A stretch of 64,000 nucleotides of DNA from contig USGT01000002.1 of the NCBI GenBank assembly GCA_900554335.1, positions 1 to 64,000 of the forward strand, in the 5' to 3' direction. A model generated the notes under the pieces. It ran no database searches. It saw only the letters and a program-made list of their open reading frames with translations, and had not been told where the DNA came from. Source of the stretch: an uncultured Oscillospiraceae bacterium. GTDB lineage: Bacteria > Bacillota > Clostridia > Oscillospirales > Acutalibacteraceae. Positions 53,933-63,932 of the stretch are shown here, piece by piece. The stretch's first letter is position 1. Each line of letters begins with the position of its first letter. Position numbers and translations under genes: made by a program.

Positions 53933-54241
53933 ATGAGATTTCGATTGATAAGTGATAATACCGACACCATAGTGGGAATGAGGCTTGCAGGAATTTCGGG
54001 AGTAATGGTTAAAACTAAAGAAGAAGCCGAAAAAGCCCTTTTGGAAGCCGTTAAAATCGAAGACGTTGCAATAGTTTTGATTACTGAAAAAGTGGCTGAC
54101 TTATGCGAGCAGTTGGTGTATGAACTGAAGATGAAATGTCATAAACCGCTGATAGCCATAATCCCGGACAGTAAATCAGACGGAAGAAGAAAAGATTCCA
54201 TAACCAAATACGTCCGGGATGCAATAGGCGTTAAAATTTAG
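53933..54241 (+). CDS. atpF: V/A-type ATPase subunit F
   Basis: A 102-residue Rossmann-like subunit of the central shaft. It starts MRFRLISDNTDTIVGMRLAG, continues with VAIVLITEKVADLCEQLV and ends ITKYVRDAIGVKI; the DTxxGFRLAG-type N-terminal motif identifies the family. GGGAGG precedes the ATG. It follows subunit K closely. Confidence 0.94.
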   Translation: MRFRLISDNTDTIVGMRLAGISGVMVKTKEEAEKALLEAVKIEDVAIVLITEKVADLCEQLVYELKMKCHKPLIAIIPDSKSDGRRKDSITKYVRDAIGVKI

Positions 54242-54273
54242 TTTTAATTTAAACAGTAAAGGAGGTTTTAAGC

Positions 54274-54867
54274 GTGAAAAAAAGCTATAAATCAAGCAAC
54301 TTCCTCGACACTCTTGATAAATACACAAAAAGAAAACGCAAAGACACAATCGAAGACATGAAAAAGCAAGAAGAAGCGGAGCTTAAAAAAGCCGAGGAAG
54401 AAATAACGAAAGACGTAAACGCAATGATTAACAAAAAACTCATTGCCATGAAAAATAAAGTTTTCATTGAGGTTTCTAAAAAAGAAATCGAAGAAAGAAA
54501 AAAATTCTTCCGCAAAAGAAAAGAAATCATGGAAGATATGTTCACAGATTGCAAGAAAAAGCTCATTGAATTCACTAAAAAAAGCGATTATGAAAATTCT
54601 CTTAAACACTTTGCAAGCAGAATTGCAGAGGTTTTAAACAAAGACGACACTATTCTTTTCGTGAAGGAAGATGATTTTAAGCACGAGGACTTGATTCGAA
54701 AAGCTTTTGGCAAAAAGTGCGAAATCGTTAAAGCCAAAGATATTGAAATCGGCGGAATAAGAGGTTACAGCCGTGAGCAAGGCATAATGGTTGACGAAAC
54801 TTTAGACACCAAGCTTCATGAACAAGAAGACTGGGCTATAGAAAATTTTGGAATTTTATTGGTTTAG
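54274..54867 (+). CDS. atpE: V/A-type ATPase subunit E
   Basis: The 197-residue peripheral-stalk partner of the G/H-type subunit. The first 120 residues are a charged coiled coil (KKQEEAELKKAEEEI), then a globular C-terminal domain with IEIGGIRGYSREQGIMVDET, the family's diagnostic GG-I-motif followed by a VDNTLDTRL-like VDETLDTKL. GTG start after AAAGGAGG. The position before subunit A fits. Confidence 0.92.
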   Translation: MKKSYKSSNFLDTLDKYTKRKRKDTIEDMKKQEEAELKKAEEEITKDVNAMINKKLIAMKNKVFIEVSKKEIEERKKFFRKRKEIMEDMFTDCKKKLIEFTKKSDYENSLKHFASRIAEVLNKDDTILFVKEDDFKHEDLIRKAFGKKCEIVKAKDIEIGGIRGYSREQGIMVDETLDTKLHEQEDWAIENFGILLV

Positions 54868-54910
54868 GTATATTAAATATTTTAAACTGGGAGGATAAGC
54901 GTTTAGTTAT

Positions 54911-56701
54911 ATGCTATACGCTTCTTTGATTAATATGAATGAAAAAAATGTGATATATGGAATAAACGGTCCTGTCGTCACGGTGAAGAACACAAAATCG
55001 TTTTCCATGATGGAAATGGTTTACGTTGGTTCCTGCCGGTTGATAGGTGAAGTTATCGGTATAACCGATGAGTTAACGACAATTCAGGTTTACGAAGAAA
55101 CCACCGGCCTTAAACCCGGTGAAATAGTTGAAGGTACCGGCGGACCAATGAAAGTTTGCCTTGGGCCTGGACTTCTTAACAATATTTTCGACGGAATAGA
55201 GCGCCCGCTCAAAGCAATCGAAGAACAAAGCGGAGCCTTTATTTCAAGGGGAGCAAGCGTTGAACCGCTTGACACAGAAAAACTCTGGGAAACCGAAATT
55301 TTGGTTAAAAAAGGCGATATTTTAGCTCAAGGAACAGTTTATGCTTCGTGCACGGAAACTTCGATAATCGTTCACAAATGCATGGTTCCTCCAGGGGTTT
55401 CGGGCGAAGTAATTGAAACTGCACCACACGGAAAATACAAAGTGCATGATGTTATTGTTAAGCTTAAAGCAGACGACGGCACGATTCATGAGCTTTCGCT
55501 TTGCCAATATTGGCCGATAAGAATCCCGAGACCTATAAGAGAAAGGCTTTCTTCAACGATTCCTTTGATAACGGGCCAAAGAATAATTGACACCCTCTTC
55601 CCCGTTGCAAAAGGCGGCGTTGCGGCAATTCCGGGAGGATTCGGAACAGGAAAAACAATGACTCAGCACCAGCTTGCAAAATGGTGCGATGCGGACATAA
55701 TAGTTTACGTTGGATGTGGTGAACGCGGCAACGAAATGAGCCAGGTTGTTGATGAGTTTTCAAAGCTTATTGACCCGAAATCAGGCAAACCAATGACCGA
55801 AAGAACTATTTTGATTGCAAACACTTCGAACATGCCTGTAGCAGCTCGTGAGGCTTCGATTTACACGGGAATTACCCTAGCGGAATATTACCGTGACATG
55901 GGCTACGACGTTGCAATAATGGCGGATTCAACCTCACGCTGGGCAGAAGCACTCCGCGAAATTTCAGGAAGGCTCGAAGAAATGCCTGCAGAAGAAGGCT
56001 TCCCTCCTTACTTGCCTTCAAGACTTTCAGAGTTCTATGAAAGAGCAGGAAGAACAAGGGTTTTAAGCGGGCCGGAAGGCTCTGTTACGATAATCGGTGC
56101 AGTTTCGCCGCAAGGCTCGGACTTTTCAGAACCGGTTACGCAAAACACCAAGCGTTTCGTCAGATGCTTCTGGGCGCTTGACAAGGCTCTCGCTTACGCA
56201 AGGCACTACCCTGCTATCAACTGGATGAATAGCTACAGCGAATATTTCGCAGACCTTGACAAATGGTATTCTGAAAATGTTGGCGATTCTTTCATCAAAT
56301 ACAGAAAGAAAATTGCTGCAATTCTCAGTGAAGAAGATAAACTCATGGAAATCGTTAAGCTTGTTGGAGCAGACGTTCTGCCTGACGACCAAAAACTCAT
56401 CATTGAAATTGCGAAAGTTATAAGAGTTGGATTTTTGCAACAAAACGCTTTCCATAAAGACGACACATTCGTGCCGCTTGAAAAACAAAAGAAAATGATG
56501 AAAGCAATTCTTTATTTAAACAAACGAGTAAGGCAGCTCATTTCGGCTTCAATCCCGATTTCAAGAGCAATCGAAACAGGAATTTTCGACAGGCTCACAA
56601 GAATCAAGTATGATGTGCCGAATGATAAACTCGATAAAATTGACGATTACAAAAAAGAAATTGACGATGTAATCGACAAAATAATAAGTGAAAAGGTTTA
56701 A
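54911..56701 (+). CDS. atpA: V/A-type ATPase catalytic subunit A
   Basis: This subunit holds the catalytic nucleotide site. The 596-residue protein has the subunit-A non-homologous insertion (about 115-190) and Walker [21 protein letters not shown]-type [12 protein letters not shown] and the [20 protein letters not shown] segment follow. Walker A and the catalytic Glu (GERGNE) are intact. ATG 54911 is used, but GGGAGG is 16 bases upstream; a second ATG at 54935 is also possible. Confidence 0.95.
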   Translation: MLYASLINMNEKNVIYGINGPVVTVKNTKSFSMMEMVYVGSCRLIGEVIGITDELTTIQVYEETTGLKPGEIVEGTGGPMKVCLGPGLLNNIFDGIERPLKAIEEQSGAFISRGASVEPLDTEKLWETEILVKKGDILAQGTVYASCTETSIIVHKCMVPPGVSGEVIETAPHGKYKVHDVIVKLKADDGTIHELSLCQYWPIRIPRPIRERLSSTIPLITGQRIIDTLFPVAKGGVAAIPGGFGTGKTMTQHQLAKWCDADIIVYVGCGERGNEMSQVVDEFSKLIDPKSGKPMTERTILIANTSNMPVAAREASIYTGITLAEYYRDMGYDVAIMADSTSRWAEALREISGRLEEMPAEEGFPPYLPSRLSEFYERAGRTRVLSGPEGSVTIIGAVSPQGSDFSEPVTQNTKRFVRCFWALDKALAYARHYPAINWMNSYSEYFADLDKWYSENVGDSFIKYRKKIAAILSEEDKLMEIVKLVGADVLPDDQKLIIEIAKVIRVGFLQQNAFHKDDTFVPLEKQKKMMKAILYLNKRVRQLISASIPISRAIETGIFDRLTRIKYDVPNDKLDKIDDYKKEIDDVIDKIISEKV

Positions 56702-56720
56702 TTTGGGAGGTGGGAATAAA

Positions 56721-58187
56721 ATGGTTTTAAATTATGTTGGACTTAAAGAAATCAGCGGTTCGCTTATAGTTCTTGACGGCGTTGAGAATGCTTCTTATGA
56801 AGAAGTTGTTGACATAAAGCTCGGCGACGGAAATTACCGCAAAGGAAGAATCGTTGAAATTCAAGGGGACAGAGTTGTGGTTCAGGTTTTCGAAGGAACT
56901 AACTCTATTTCGCTTTCAAACACCAGCGTTAAGCTGCAAGGTCACCCGATGGAGATTTCTCTTTCGCCTGAAATTCTTGGCCGCGTGTTTAGCGGTTCGG
57001 GTGAACCGATTGATAATCTGGGAAGAGTTTTCCCGCATAAAAAGATGAATATCAACGGCACGCCAATTAACCCGATTTCAAGGGTTTACCCGAAGAATTA
57101 CATTAACACGGGAATTTCTGCCATAGATGTTCTTTCGACTTTGATAAGAGGTCAAAAATTGCCTATTTTCTCAGGCTCGGGAATGAAACACAACGAGCTT
57201 GCGGTTCAAATTGCAAGGCAGGCTAAAATTGACGATGATGGAAAAGACAATTTGGCAATAGTTTTTGCAGCGATGGGCGTTAAAAATGACGTTGCTGAAT
57301 ACTTTAGAAGAAAATTTGACGAAACCGGCGTAACTCAAAGGGTTGTTATGTATCTTAACCTTTCGAACGACCCGGTTATCGAAAGAATTTTAACTCCTCG
57401 CTGCGCGCTGACAACTGCGGAATACCTTGCTTTTGAGCTTGGAATGCACGTTCTCGTTATAATGACGGACATGACTTCTTACGCTGAAGCGCTCAGGGAA
57501 TTCAGCTCATCAAAGGGTGAAATTCCAGGAAGAAAGGGCTACCCGGGATATCTTTACTCTGATTTTGCTTCGCTTTATGAACGCGCGGGAATGGTTAAAG
57601 GAAAATCAGGTTCTATAACTCAGATTCCTATTTTAACAATGCCGAATGATGACATAACTCACCCTGTTCCTGACTTGACGGGTTACATCACCGAGGGCCA
57701 GATCGTTCTTGACAGAGCAATGGACAGAAAAGGCAATTACCCCCCTATTTCGGTTCTTCCGTCGCTTTCACGTTTGATGAAAGACGGCATCGGCGAAGGC
57801 TACACAAGGCCTGACCACCCCGAACTTGCTAACCAGCTTTTTGCAGCTTATGCGAAGGTGCAGGATTCAAGAGCGCTTGCTTCGGTAATCGGCGAAGATG
57901 ACCTTTCTGCTACCGATAAACTTTATATGAAATTCGGTAAGGCTTTTGAAAATGAATTCATTTGCCAAGGCTTCAACGAAAACCGCACGATTGAGCAAAG
58001 CCTTGACTTAGGCTGGAAGCTTCTTTCGATTCTTCCTCGCACGGAACTCGACAGAGTTAGCGGCGAAACGCTTGATAAATACTACATTGAAGACAAGAGC
58101 CTTCTTGACAGCAAAGCTAAGATAGATTTGTTTGAAAAAGAAGATTCAAACGACGAAGACGAAGACGAAGACTTTGAAGATAATTAA
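56721..58187 (+). CDS. atpB: V/A-type ATPase regulatory subunit B
   Basis: The non-catalytic head subunit alternates with A. It lacks a P-loop, as expected. Signature parts are [20 protein letters not shown] and [24 protein letters not shown] 56721 has GGGAGG ten bases ahead. About 488 residues. The last 20 or so residues are an unusual acidic tail ([10 protein letters not shown]), not part of the usual fold. Confidence 0.95.
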   Translation: MVLNYVGLKEISGSLIVLDGVENASYEEVVDIKLGDGNYRKGRIVEIQGDRVVVQVFEGTNSISLSNTSVKLQGHPMEISLSPEILGRVFSGSGEPIDNLGRVFPHKKMNINGTPINPISRVYPKNYINTGISAIDVLSTLIRGQKLPIFSGSGMKHNELAVQIARQAKIDDDGKDNLAIVFAAMGVKNDVAEYFRRKFDETGVTQRVVMYLNLSNDPVIERILTPRCALTTAEYLAFELGMHVLVIMTDMTSYAEALREFSSSKGEIPGRKGYPGYLYSDFASLYERAGMVKGKSGSITQIPILTMPNDDITHPVPDLTGYITEGQIVLDRAMDRKGNYPPISVLPSLSRLMKDGIGEGYTRPDHPELANQLFAAYAKVQDSRALASVIGEDDLSATDKLYMKFGKAFENEFICQGFNENRTIEQSLDLGWKLLSILPRTELDRVSGETLDKYYIEDKSLLDSKAKIDLFEKEDSNDEDEDEDFEDN

Positions 58188-58199
58188 GGAGGAATGTGA

Positions 58200-58817
58200 A
58201 TGATTGCTCCTACAAAAGGAAATTTAATTGCGACTAAAAAATCCTATGACCTTTCGAAAGTTGGGTTTGAGCTTCTTGACAGAAAAAGAAATATTTTAAT
58301 CCGCGAAATGATGACTCTGATCGATAAAGCCGAAGAAATTCAGGAAAAAATCGACACGACATACGCCAAGGCTTTCAATATGCTTCACAAGGCTAACATT
58401 GCTCTTGGCGTGTGCGAAGAGCTTTCGCTGGCGGTGCCGGAAGAATCAAGGCTTAAGCTTTCTTTCAGGAGTGTTATGGGTGTTGAAATTCCGATAGTTC
58501 AGTTCACCGAGCTTGAAGAAGCTGAGGCTGACATTCCTTTCGGGCTTTTTAACTCGAATTCAGACCTTGACAAAGCCTACGCTTGCTTCAGAGAGGTAAG
58601 AAGAATGACGGCAACACTCGCCGAGGTTGAAAGCAGCGTTTATTTGCTGGCAAATGCAATCAAAAAGACGCAAAAACGCGCAAACGCACTGAAAAACGTT
58701 ATGATTCCGAAATTTGAAGAAATGATTTCTTTCATAACCGACGCGCTTGAAGAAAAAGAAAGGGAAGAATTTTCGAGGCTTAAAGTAATAAAAAATAAAA
58801 AAGAAAAAGGAGAATAG
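58200..58817 (+). CDS. atpD: V/A-type ATPase subunit D (central shaft)
   Basis: This is the rotating axle. The 205 residues form two long helices typical of the family: APTKGNLIATKKSYDLSKVG at the start, and EVRRMTATLAEVESSVYLLA then ALKNVMIPKFEEMISFI toward the end. It closes the operon (order G/H, C, I, K, F, E, A, B, D). A weak hairpin terminator follows. Confidence 0.95.
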   Translation: MIAPTKGNLIATKKSYDLSKVGFELLDRKRNILIREMMTLIDKAEEIQEKIDTTYAKAFNMLHKANIALGVCEELSLAVPEESRLKLSFRSVMGVEIPIVQFTELEEAEADIPFGLFNSNSDLDKAYACFREVRRMTATLAEVESSVYLLANAIKKTQKRANALKNVMIPKFEEMISFITDALEEKEREEFSRLKVIKNKKEKGE

Positions 58818-58846
58818 GCGTTCTGGCGAAAGTCTATTCTTTTGCT
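58811..58846 (+). terminator. Possible terminator after the ATPase operon
   Basis: AGAATAGGC (58811-58819) pairs with GTCTATTCT (58832-58840), with one G-T pair, over a 12-base loop; TTTTGCTT follows. Its stem overlaps the end of the subunit D gene. Weak; read-through into the exporter genes is possible. Confidence 0.42.
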
Positions 58847-58865
58847 TATGTTGATTAAAAACTAC

Positions 58866-58894
58866 TTGACTTTAGTTACAAATTAACCTATTAT
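58866..58894 (+). promoter_or_regulatory. Promoter of the NHLM-type exporter operon
   Basis: TTGACT (58866-58871), 17-base spacer, TATTAT (58889-58894), about 60 bases before the first start codon. It separates the exporter from the ATPase operon. Confidence 0.78.
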
Positions 58895-58957
58895 TTATGT
58901 GTAAAATTATCTATTTAATATATAATTATAAAAAATTAATAGAAAGAAGGAATTTTT

Positions 58958-59539
58958 ATGGCTGAAAATGGAAGCAATTTGTTCAGAAAAAGCAGTCTTG
59001 AAAGGGTTTCGTCCCCTGACCAACTAAATGAGTATATTAAAGTAACAAACCCTAATTTGATAGTCATGCTCATTGGGATATTCACGATTTTAGCAGCGGG
59101 AGTCATCTGGATTTTTTCAGGCGTAATACCGAAAACTGTTGCTATTTCTGGCATTGTTGCGACTGACAATTCAGGGCAAGAAGCGGTTTATTGCTTTATT
59201 CCGCTTGGCACGAGCAAGCGCCTTTCGGAAGGAATGGAAGCCCAAATTTCACCTAATTATGCTGACCGTGAACAATACGGCTACATCAAAGGAACTGTTA
59301 AATCAATCGGGAAGAAGATCGTAACGAGCGAATATCTTTCTTCGAACTTTGAAGATCCGGGTCTTTTTGCTCCTTTGCTTGCCTCAGCTTCGGCGGAAAA
59401 CCTCGTGGAAGTTGTTCTTTCGATGGATAAATGGTCGAGTGACCAAGGAGAAAAAGTTGACGTAAGCAATGGCTCACTCTGCGAAGCTTCGATTGTTGTT
59501 GGCGGGACGAAGCCTTATGAGCTTATATTTAATAGATAA
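58958..59539 (+). CDS. Short membrane-fusion (HlyD-like) protein of an NHLM-type exporter
   Basis: 193 residues: a cytoplasmic N-terminus (LERVSSPDQLNEYIKVTNP), one membrane helix (about 33-52), then a beta-rich outer domain with AVYCFIPLGTSKRLSEGMEA, where full-length HlyD proteins carry a barrel-sandwich, and VVEVVLSMD-like NLVEVVLSMDKW. The long coiled-coil hairpin of HlyD is missing, as in the short secretion proteins annotated with NHLP bacteriocin systems. ATG follows GAAAGAAGG. First gene of the exporter unit. Confidence 0.78.
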   Translation: MAENGSNLFRKSSLERVSSPDQLNEYIKVTNPNLIVMLIGIFTILAAGVIWIFSGVIPKTVAISGIVATDNSGQEAVYCFIPLGTSKRLSEGMEAQISPNYADREQYGYIKGTVKSIGKKIVTSEYLSSNFEDPGLFAPLLASASAENLVEVVLSMDKWSSDQGEKVDVSNGSLCEASIVVGGTKPYELIFNR

Positions 59540-59555
59540 TTAGGAGGTGAAATTT

Positions 59556-61709
59556 ATGGGAAAAGCACTTAAAGTGCCTGTTGTGATGCAGATGGAAGCG
59601 CTTGAATGCGGTGCCGCTTGCCTTTGCATGATTGCAGCTTACTACAAAAAATGGCTTCCACTTACCCAAGTTCGTGCTGATTGCGGCGTTTCAAGAGACG
59701 GAAGCATAGCAAAGAATATTTTAAATGCCGGACGAGCTTATGGATTTAAAGCCGGAGGGTACAAACTCGAGCCTTCGAACCTGGAGTCGCTGCCTTTGCC
59801 GGCGATAATTCACTGGAATTTTAACCATTTTGTTGTTCTTTGCGGGTTTGATTTCAAAAAAGGGAAATTTTATATAAACGACCCTGCAAGAGGCAAAGTT
59901 ACCGTTGGAATGGAAGAGTTTGACAGGTCCTTCACGGGAATTGCCCTTACTTTTGTTCCAACTGAGAATTTTAAACCAGAAGGGAAACAAAAAAGCGTTT
60001 TTACATTCGCGAAAAGATGTTTGAAGGGCGCTTTGAAACCATTTATTTTAGCGGTTTTGATAAGTTTTGTTTTAACGGTTATTGGCCTAATGTCGCCAAT
60101 ATTTAGCAGGATATTCCTTGATAATTTGCTCTCGGGCTCAAACCCGGAGTGGCTTTACCCGTTTTTAAGCATAATGCTTGTTTTGCTGGTTGTTCAGGTT
60201 TTAATCGAGTTTATTCAGTCGGTTTATTGGCTGAAAATCGAAGGTAAATTTTCGGTCACTTCCAGCGCGCAGTTTATGTGGCATGTGCTAAGGCTCCCGC
60301 TTGACTTTTTCTCGCAGCGCTATGTTGGAGACATCGTCTCAAGGCAGGAATCCACGGCAGGAATCGCACTTACTCTTATTAAAAAAATTGCACCGATGTT
60401 CATAAAAATTTTCTCGATGTTCCTTTATCTTTTCTTCATGCTCAGGTGGAGCTGGGTTTTAACTTTGGTTGGAATTGGCGCAACGGTTATAAACATGCTC
60501 ATTGCGAGGTACACTTCGAATAAAATGCTTAACTTCCAAAGGGCTTCTTCGCAAAACCAAGGAAAGATAATAAGCGTTACTTACAACGGTTTTGAAATGA
60601 TCGAAACTATTAAATCAACTGGCGCTGAAAGCGGATACTTCGAGCGTTGGGCAGGATATTTTTCAAAGCAAAATAACGATAATGTTGCTATTGCAAGGTT
60701 CACTCAATACATTGGCGCTTTGCCAGAACTCGTTGACAGAATTGCAGACCTTATAATGCTTTTTTCCGGCGTTTATTTAATCATGCACGGCGAGTTCACA
60801 ATCGGTATGCTTATGGCGTTCCAGTCATTCCTTGAAAGGTTCCTTGCCCCTATAACCGACATAATCGACATTTACCAAAATTTCGTTGGCATGAGATGCG
60901 AAATGGAAAGAGTTGAAGACGTTCTTGACTGCCCTGTTGACGTGACTGATAAACCGGCAGTTTACAAAGATAATTCTTCTGAGCGCAAGCTCAAAGGGGA
61001 TCTTGAACTCAAAGATATCACTTTTGGCTATAGCAAACTTTCGCCTCCTCTTCTTGAAAACTTTAGCATGTCTTTAAAACCAGGCTCTTGGACGGCTATT
61101 GTTGGAGGAAGCGGAAGCGGGAAATCAACGGTTGCTAAGCTCGTGACAGGCCTTTACAAACCGTGGAGCGGCAAAATTGAATTCGACGGAATGACCAAAG
61201 ATGAAATAGACCCTTATAAATTTCACGCTTCAGTTTCGATGGTGGACCAAGAAAAAGTTATGTTCCATGACACGATTAAAAACAACATCAAAATGTGGGA
61301 TGATTCAATAGAAGATTTCGCAGTAATGATGGCAGCAAAAGACGCTGATATTCACGAAACAATCATGAACCGCCCGGATGGTTACAACCATGTTTTAAGC
61401 GAAGGCGGAAAAGACTTTTCAGGCGGCCAATGCCAAAGAATAGAAATCGCTAGGGCTCTTGCTCAGGAACCAACTGTTATAATCCTTGATGAAGCAACCT
61501 CGGCTCTTGACGCTAAAACAGAGCACACAGTAATGCAAAATATTCGCAAGCTCGGCTGCACGTGTTTGGTTATTGCTCACAGGCTTTCAACGATTCGCGA
61601 TTGCGACGAAATAATAGTTCTTGACAAAGGCAAGGTTGTTGAACGCGGCAAACACGATGAACTCATTAAAAACGACGGCTTTTACAAGCAGCTCGTTATA
61701 ACGGAATAA
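59556..61709 (+). CDS. Peptidase C39 domain ABC exporter (leader-cleaving)
   Basis: This enzyme cuts double-glycine leaders and exports the rest. Residues 1 to about 130 are the C39 peptidase: QMEALECGAACLCMI (oxyanion Gln and catalytic Cys), HFVVLCGF (catalytic His) and INDPARG (Asp). Six membrane helices follow (about 155-440), then the ATPase with Walker A VGGSGSGKSTVAKL, signature DFSGGQCQRIEIA and Walker B VIILDEATSALD. About 717 residues. ATG 59556 follows AGGAGG. It lies between the membrane-fusion gene and a second ABC gene, the arrangement of NHLM systems. Confidence 0.92.
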   Translation: MGKALKVPVVMQMEALECGAACLCMIAAYYKKWLPLTQVRADCGVSRDGSIAKNILNAGRAYGFKAGGYKLEPSNLESLPLPAIIHWNFNHFVVLCGFDFKKGKFYINDPARGKVTVGMEEFDRSFTGIALTFVPTENFKPEGKQKSVFTFAKRCLKGALKPFILAVLISFVLTVIGLMSPIFSRIFLDNLLSGSNPEWLYPFLSIMLVLLVVQVLIEFIQSVYWLKIEGKFSVTSSAQFMWHVLRLPLDFFSQRYVGDIVSRQESTAGIALTLIKKIAPMFIKIFSMFLYLFFMLRWSWVLTLVGIGATVINMLIARYTSNKMLNFQRASSQNQGKIISVTYNGFEMIETIKSTGAESGYFERWAGYFSKQNNDNVAIARFTQYIGALPELVDRIADLIMLFSGVYLIMHGEFTIGMLMAFQSFLERFLAPITDIIDIYQNFVGMRCEMERVEDVLDCPVDVTDKPAVYKDNSSERKLKGDLELKDITFGYSKLSPPLLENFSMSLKPGSWTAIVGGSGSGKSTVAKLVTGLYKPWSGKIEFDGMTKDEIDPYKFHASVSMVDQEKVMFHDTIKNNIKMWDDSIEDFAVMMAAKDADIHETIMNRPDGYNHVLSEGGKDFSGGQCQRIEIARALAQEPTVIILDEATSALDAKTEHTVMQNIRKLGCTCLVIAHRLSTIRDCDEIIVLDKGKVVERGKHDELIKNDGFYKQLVITE

Positions 61710-61724
61710 AGGAGGTGGATTTAA

Positions 61725-63896
61725 GTGACGGAATTTACAGAATATTTAGAAAACCAAATTGAAAGGCGCAGAAGAAGCGACGATGAAATGTTTAAAGATG
61801 CATTTTCGGACTTGCTCTCAATAATTGGCGTAAACGCTGCTAAAAGCAGGAAACAAGTTACAGGCGCTGTGGCTGAAATACTCAGGTATTTAGGCAAAGA
61901 AGTTCCTAGCGTGCCTGAAAATATAACGGATCTTGATTCCCAGCTTGAATACATGCTAAGGCCGTCAAACACTATGCGCAGGCGCGTTGAGCTCAAAGAT
62001 AAATGGTGGAAAGATGCTACGGGTTGTTTCCTTGGAAGCACAAAAGACGGCGATATAGTCGCGATTTTGCCGGGTAAATGGTCAGGTTATTTTTATAAAA
62101 CTCCTGAAGGCGAAGAAATTAAAATAAACGACAAAACCGCAAAAAACCTTAATGTTGATGCTTTTTGTTTTTACAAATCCTTCCCTCTTACTTCGCTTAG
62201 AATAAGAGATCTTATAAAATTTATGATATCGAACATTTCAAAAGCGGATATCTTTTTCATCGTTGGTGCGGCGGTGTTCATGCAGATTCTTGGAATGTTC
62301 ACGCCTTATGTTACAAGCGTTGTTTACAATATTTTGATTCCTTCGGGAAGTGATTCGCTGATCTTCCCTGTGGCTTCGCTTATGGTTGGCATTACTCTTG
62401 GCAGCCTTATTCTTGGAATCACTAATAAAGTCGTTACAAATAGGTTCCAAGGAAGATTGATTTTAACAGTTAACAGCGCGATTATGATAAGGCTTTTCAG
62501 CCTGCCGACAACGTTCTTTAAAAATTACACCGCAGGTGAACTTGCCAGCAGAATGGGCTATATTTCGGTTCTTTGCCAAAAAATAGTAAGTGCGGTTCTT
62601 GCAACGGCTCTTCCGGCAATGTTCTCGCTTGGTTATCTTTTCCAGATGTATCAGTATGCCCCGAGCCTTGTTGTTCCTGGAATAGTAATTGTTATCGTAA
62701 ATATTGTTTATTTGGTTCTAATAACGCTTTTAAGGCAGGGAATTTACAAAAAGAAACTAGATTTATCCCCGAAGCTTCAGTCGCTTGTTTATGCGCTTTT
62801 TGGCGGAATACAGAAAATCAAAGTTACAGGCGCTGAAAAACGTGCTTTTGCAAAATGGGCTGAGCAGTATTCAGAAGTTGAAAAACTTGATTATTCCCCG
62901 CCGTTTATTATTAAAATCAGCGGAGTTATCAGCCTTATAATTTCTTCGCTTGGAACCATTTGCCTTTATTATTTTGCCATTGTTTCGGGCGTTAGCCGCG
63001 GCGATTACATCGCGTTTAGTTCGGCTTTTGGGTTAATCAGTTCGGCGCTTATTTCCCTTAGTGAAGTCACGCTTGACTTTGCAAATTTAGGCCCGATTCT
63101 TGACCTTATTAAACCCGTTATGAAAGAAAAACCTGAAAGCAGCGAAGGAAGAAAAATTCCAACTTCAATTTCAGGCGATATTGAAATTTCGAACGTTACT
63201 TTCAAATATTCTGAAGATGGCCCTGTTATTCTCGATGACCTTAATTTATCGATTAAAAAAGGCGAATACCTTGCAATAGTCGGTAAAACAGGTTGCGGAA
63301 AATCCACGCTTATAAGAATTCTTCTTGGCTTTGAAAAGCCTCAGCAAGGGACTGTTTTTTACGGCGGAAAAGACCTTGCAAACCTTGATCTTAGAAGCGT
63401 CAGGCAGAAAATTGGCGTTGTTATGCAAAATGGTTCGCTCTTTCCTGGTGATATTTTCTCGAATATCATTGTTACATCGCCTTGGAAGACCATGGATGAT
63501 GCTTGGGAAGCAGCCAGAATTGCCGGAATTGACGAAGATATCAAAGCAATGCCTATGGGTATGCATACTGTGATTTCTGAGGGCTCAGGAGGAATTTCAG
63601 GCGGCCAGAAGCAAAGATTGATGATTGCAAGGGCGATTATTTCAAAGCCTCAGGTGCTTATTTTCGACGAAGCTACTTCAGCGCTTGACAACATAACTCA
63701 AAGCCACGTTGCGAAGAGTATTTCTTCGTTTAACAGCACGAGAATCGTGGTTGCTCACAGACTTTCGACAATTAAAAACTGCGACAGAATAATTGTTCTT
63801 GACCAAGGCAAAGTTGCCGAAGAGGGTACTTATGAAGAACTCATGAAGCAAAAAGGCCAATTTTACGATTTGGCTATTCGCCAGGTTACAGACTAA
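61725..63896 (+). CDS. Second ABC exporter subunit without peptidase domain (NHLM type)
   Basis: 723 residues. A cytoplasmic N-terminal region (about 1-165) has no C39 catalytic residues but contains WKDATGCFLGSTKDGD and PGKWSGYFYK, resembling the N-terminal extension of NHLM ATP-binding proteins. Membrane helices follow (about 180-430), then an ATPase with VGKTGCGKSTLIRI, GGISGGQKQRLMIA and VLIFDEATSALD. GTG start after GGAGG. It may pair with the C39 exporter as a heterodimer. Last gene of the operon, followed by a strong terminator. Confidence 0.88.
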   Translation: MTEFTEYLENQIERRRRSDDEMFKDAFSDLLSIIGVNAAKSRKQVTGAVAEILRYLGKEVPSVPENITDLDSQLEYMLRPSNTMRRRVELKDKWWKDATGCFLGSTKDGDIVAILPGKWSGYFYKTPEGEEIKINDKTAKNLNVDAFCFYKSFPLTSLRIRDLIKFMISNISKADIFFIVGAAVFMQILGMFTPYVTSVVYNILIPSGSDSLIFPVASLMVGITLGSLILGITNKVVTNRFQGRLILTVNSAIMIRLFSLPTTFFKNYTAGELASRMGYISVLCQKIVSAVLATALPAMFSLGYLFQMYQYAPSLVVPGIVIVIVNIVYLVLITLLRQGIYKKKLDLSPKLQSLVYALFGGIQKIKVTGAEKRAFAKWAEQYSEVEKLDYSPPFIIKISGVISLIISSLGTICLYYFAIVSGVSRGDYIAFSSAFGLISSALISLSEVTLDFANLGPILDLIKPVMKEKPESSEGRKIPTSISGDIEISNVTFKYSEDGPVILDDLNLSIKKGEYLAIVGKTGCGKSTLIRILLGFEKPQQGTVFYGGKDLANLDLRSVRQKIGVVMQNGSLFPGDIFSNIIVTSPWKTMDDAWEAARIAGIDEDIKAMPMGMHTVISEGSGGISGGQKQRLMIARAIISKPQVLIFDEATSALDNITQSHVAKSISSFNSTRIVVAHRLSTIKNCDRIIVLDQGKVAEEGTYEELMKQKGQFYDLAIRQVTD

Positions 63897-63903
63897 AAAA
63901 ATT

Positions 63904-63932
63904 CCCCTGCCAAGAAAGGCGGGGGTTTAATT
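63904..63932 (+). terminator. Terminator of the exporter operon, probably bidirectional
   Basis: CCCCTGCC (63904-63911) pairs with GGCGGGGG (63918-63925), with one T-G pair, over AAGAAA, followed by TTTAATTTT. The minus strand continues with AATTTTTTT, so it could also stop a gene converging from the right edge. The last 65 bases of the window show no identifiable gene, though a minus-strand frame ending near 63976 is possible. Confidence 0.85.

Noticed and set aside
50041..58817. F-type ATP synthase
   Set aside because: Subunit A with its insertion, a catalytically inactive B, and subunits D, E, F, C and I are all V/A-type; no F-type alpha, beta or gamma subunits are present.
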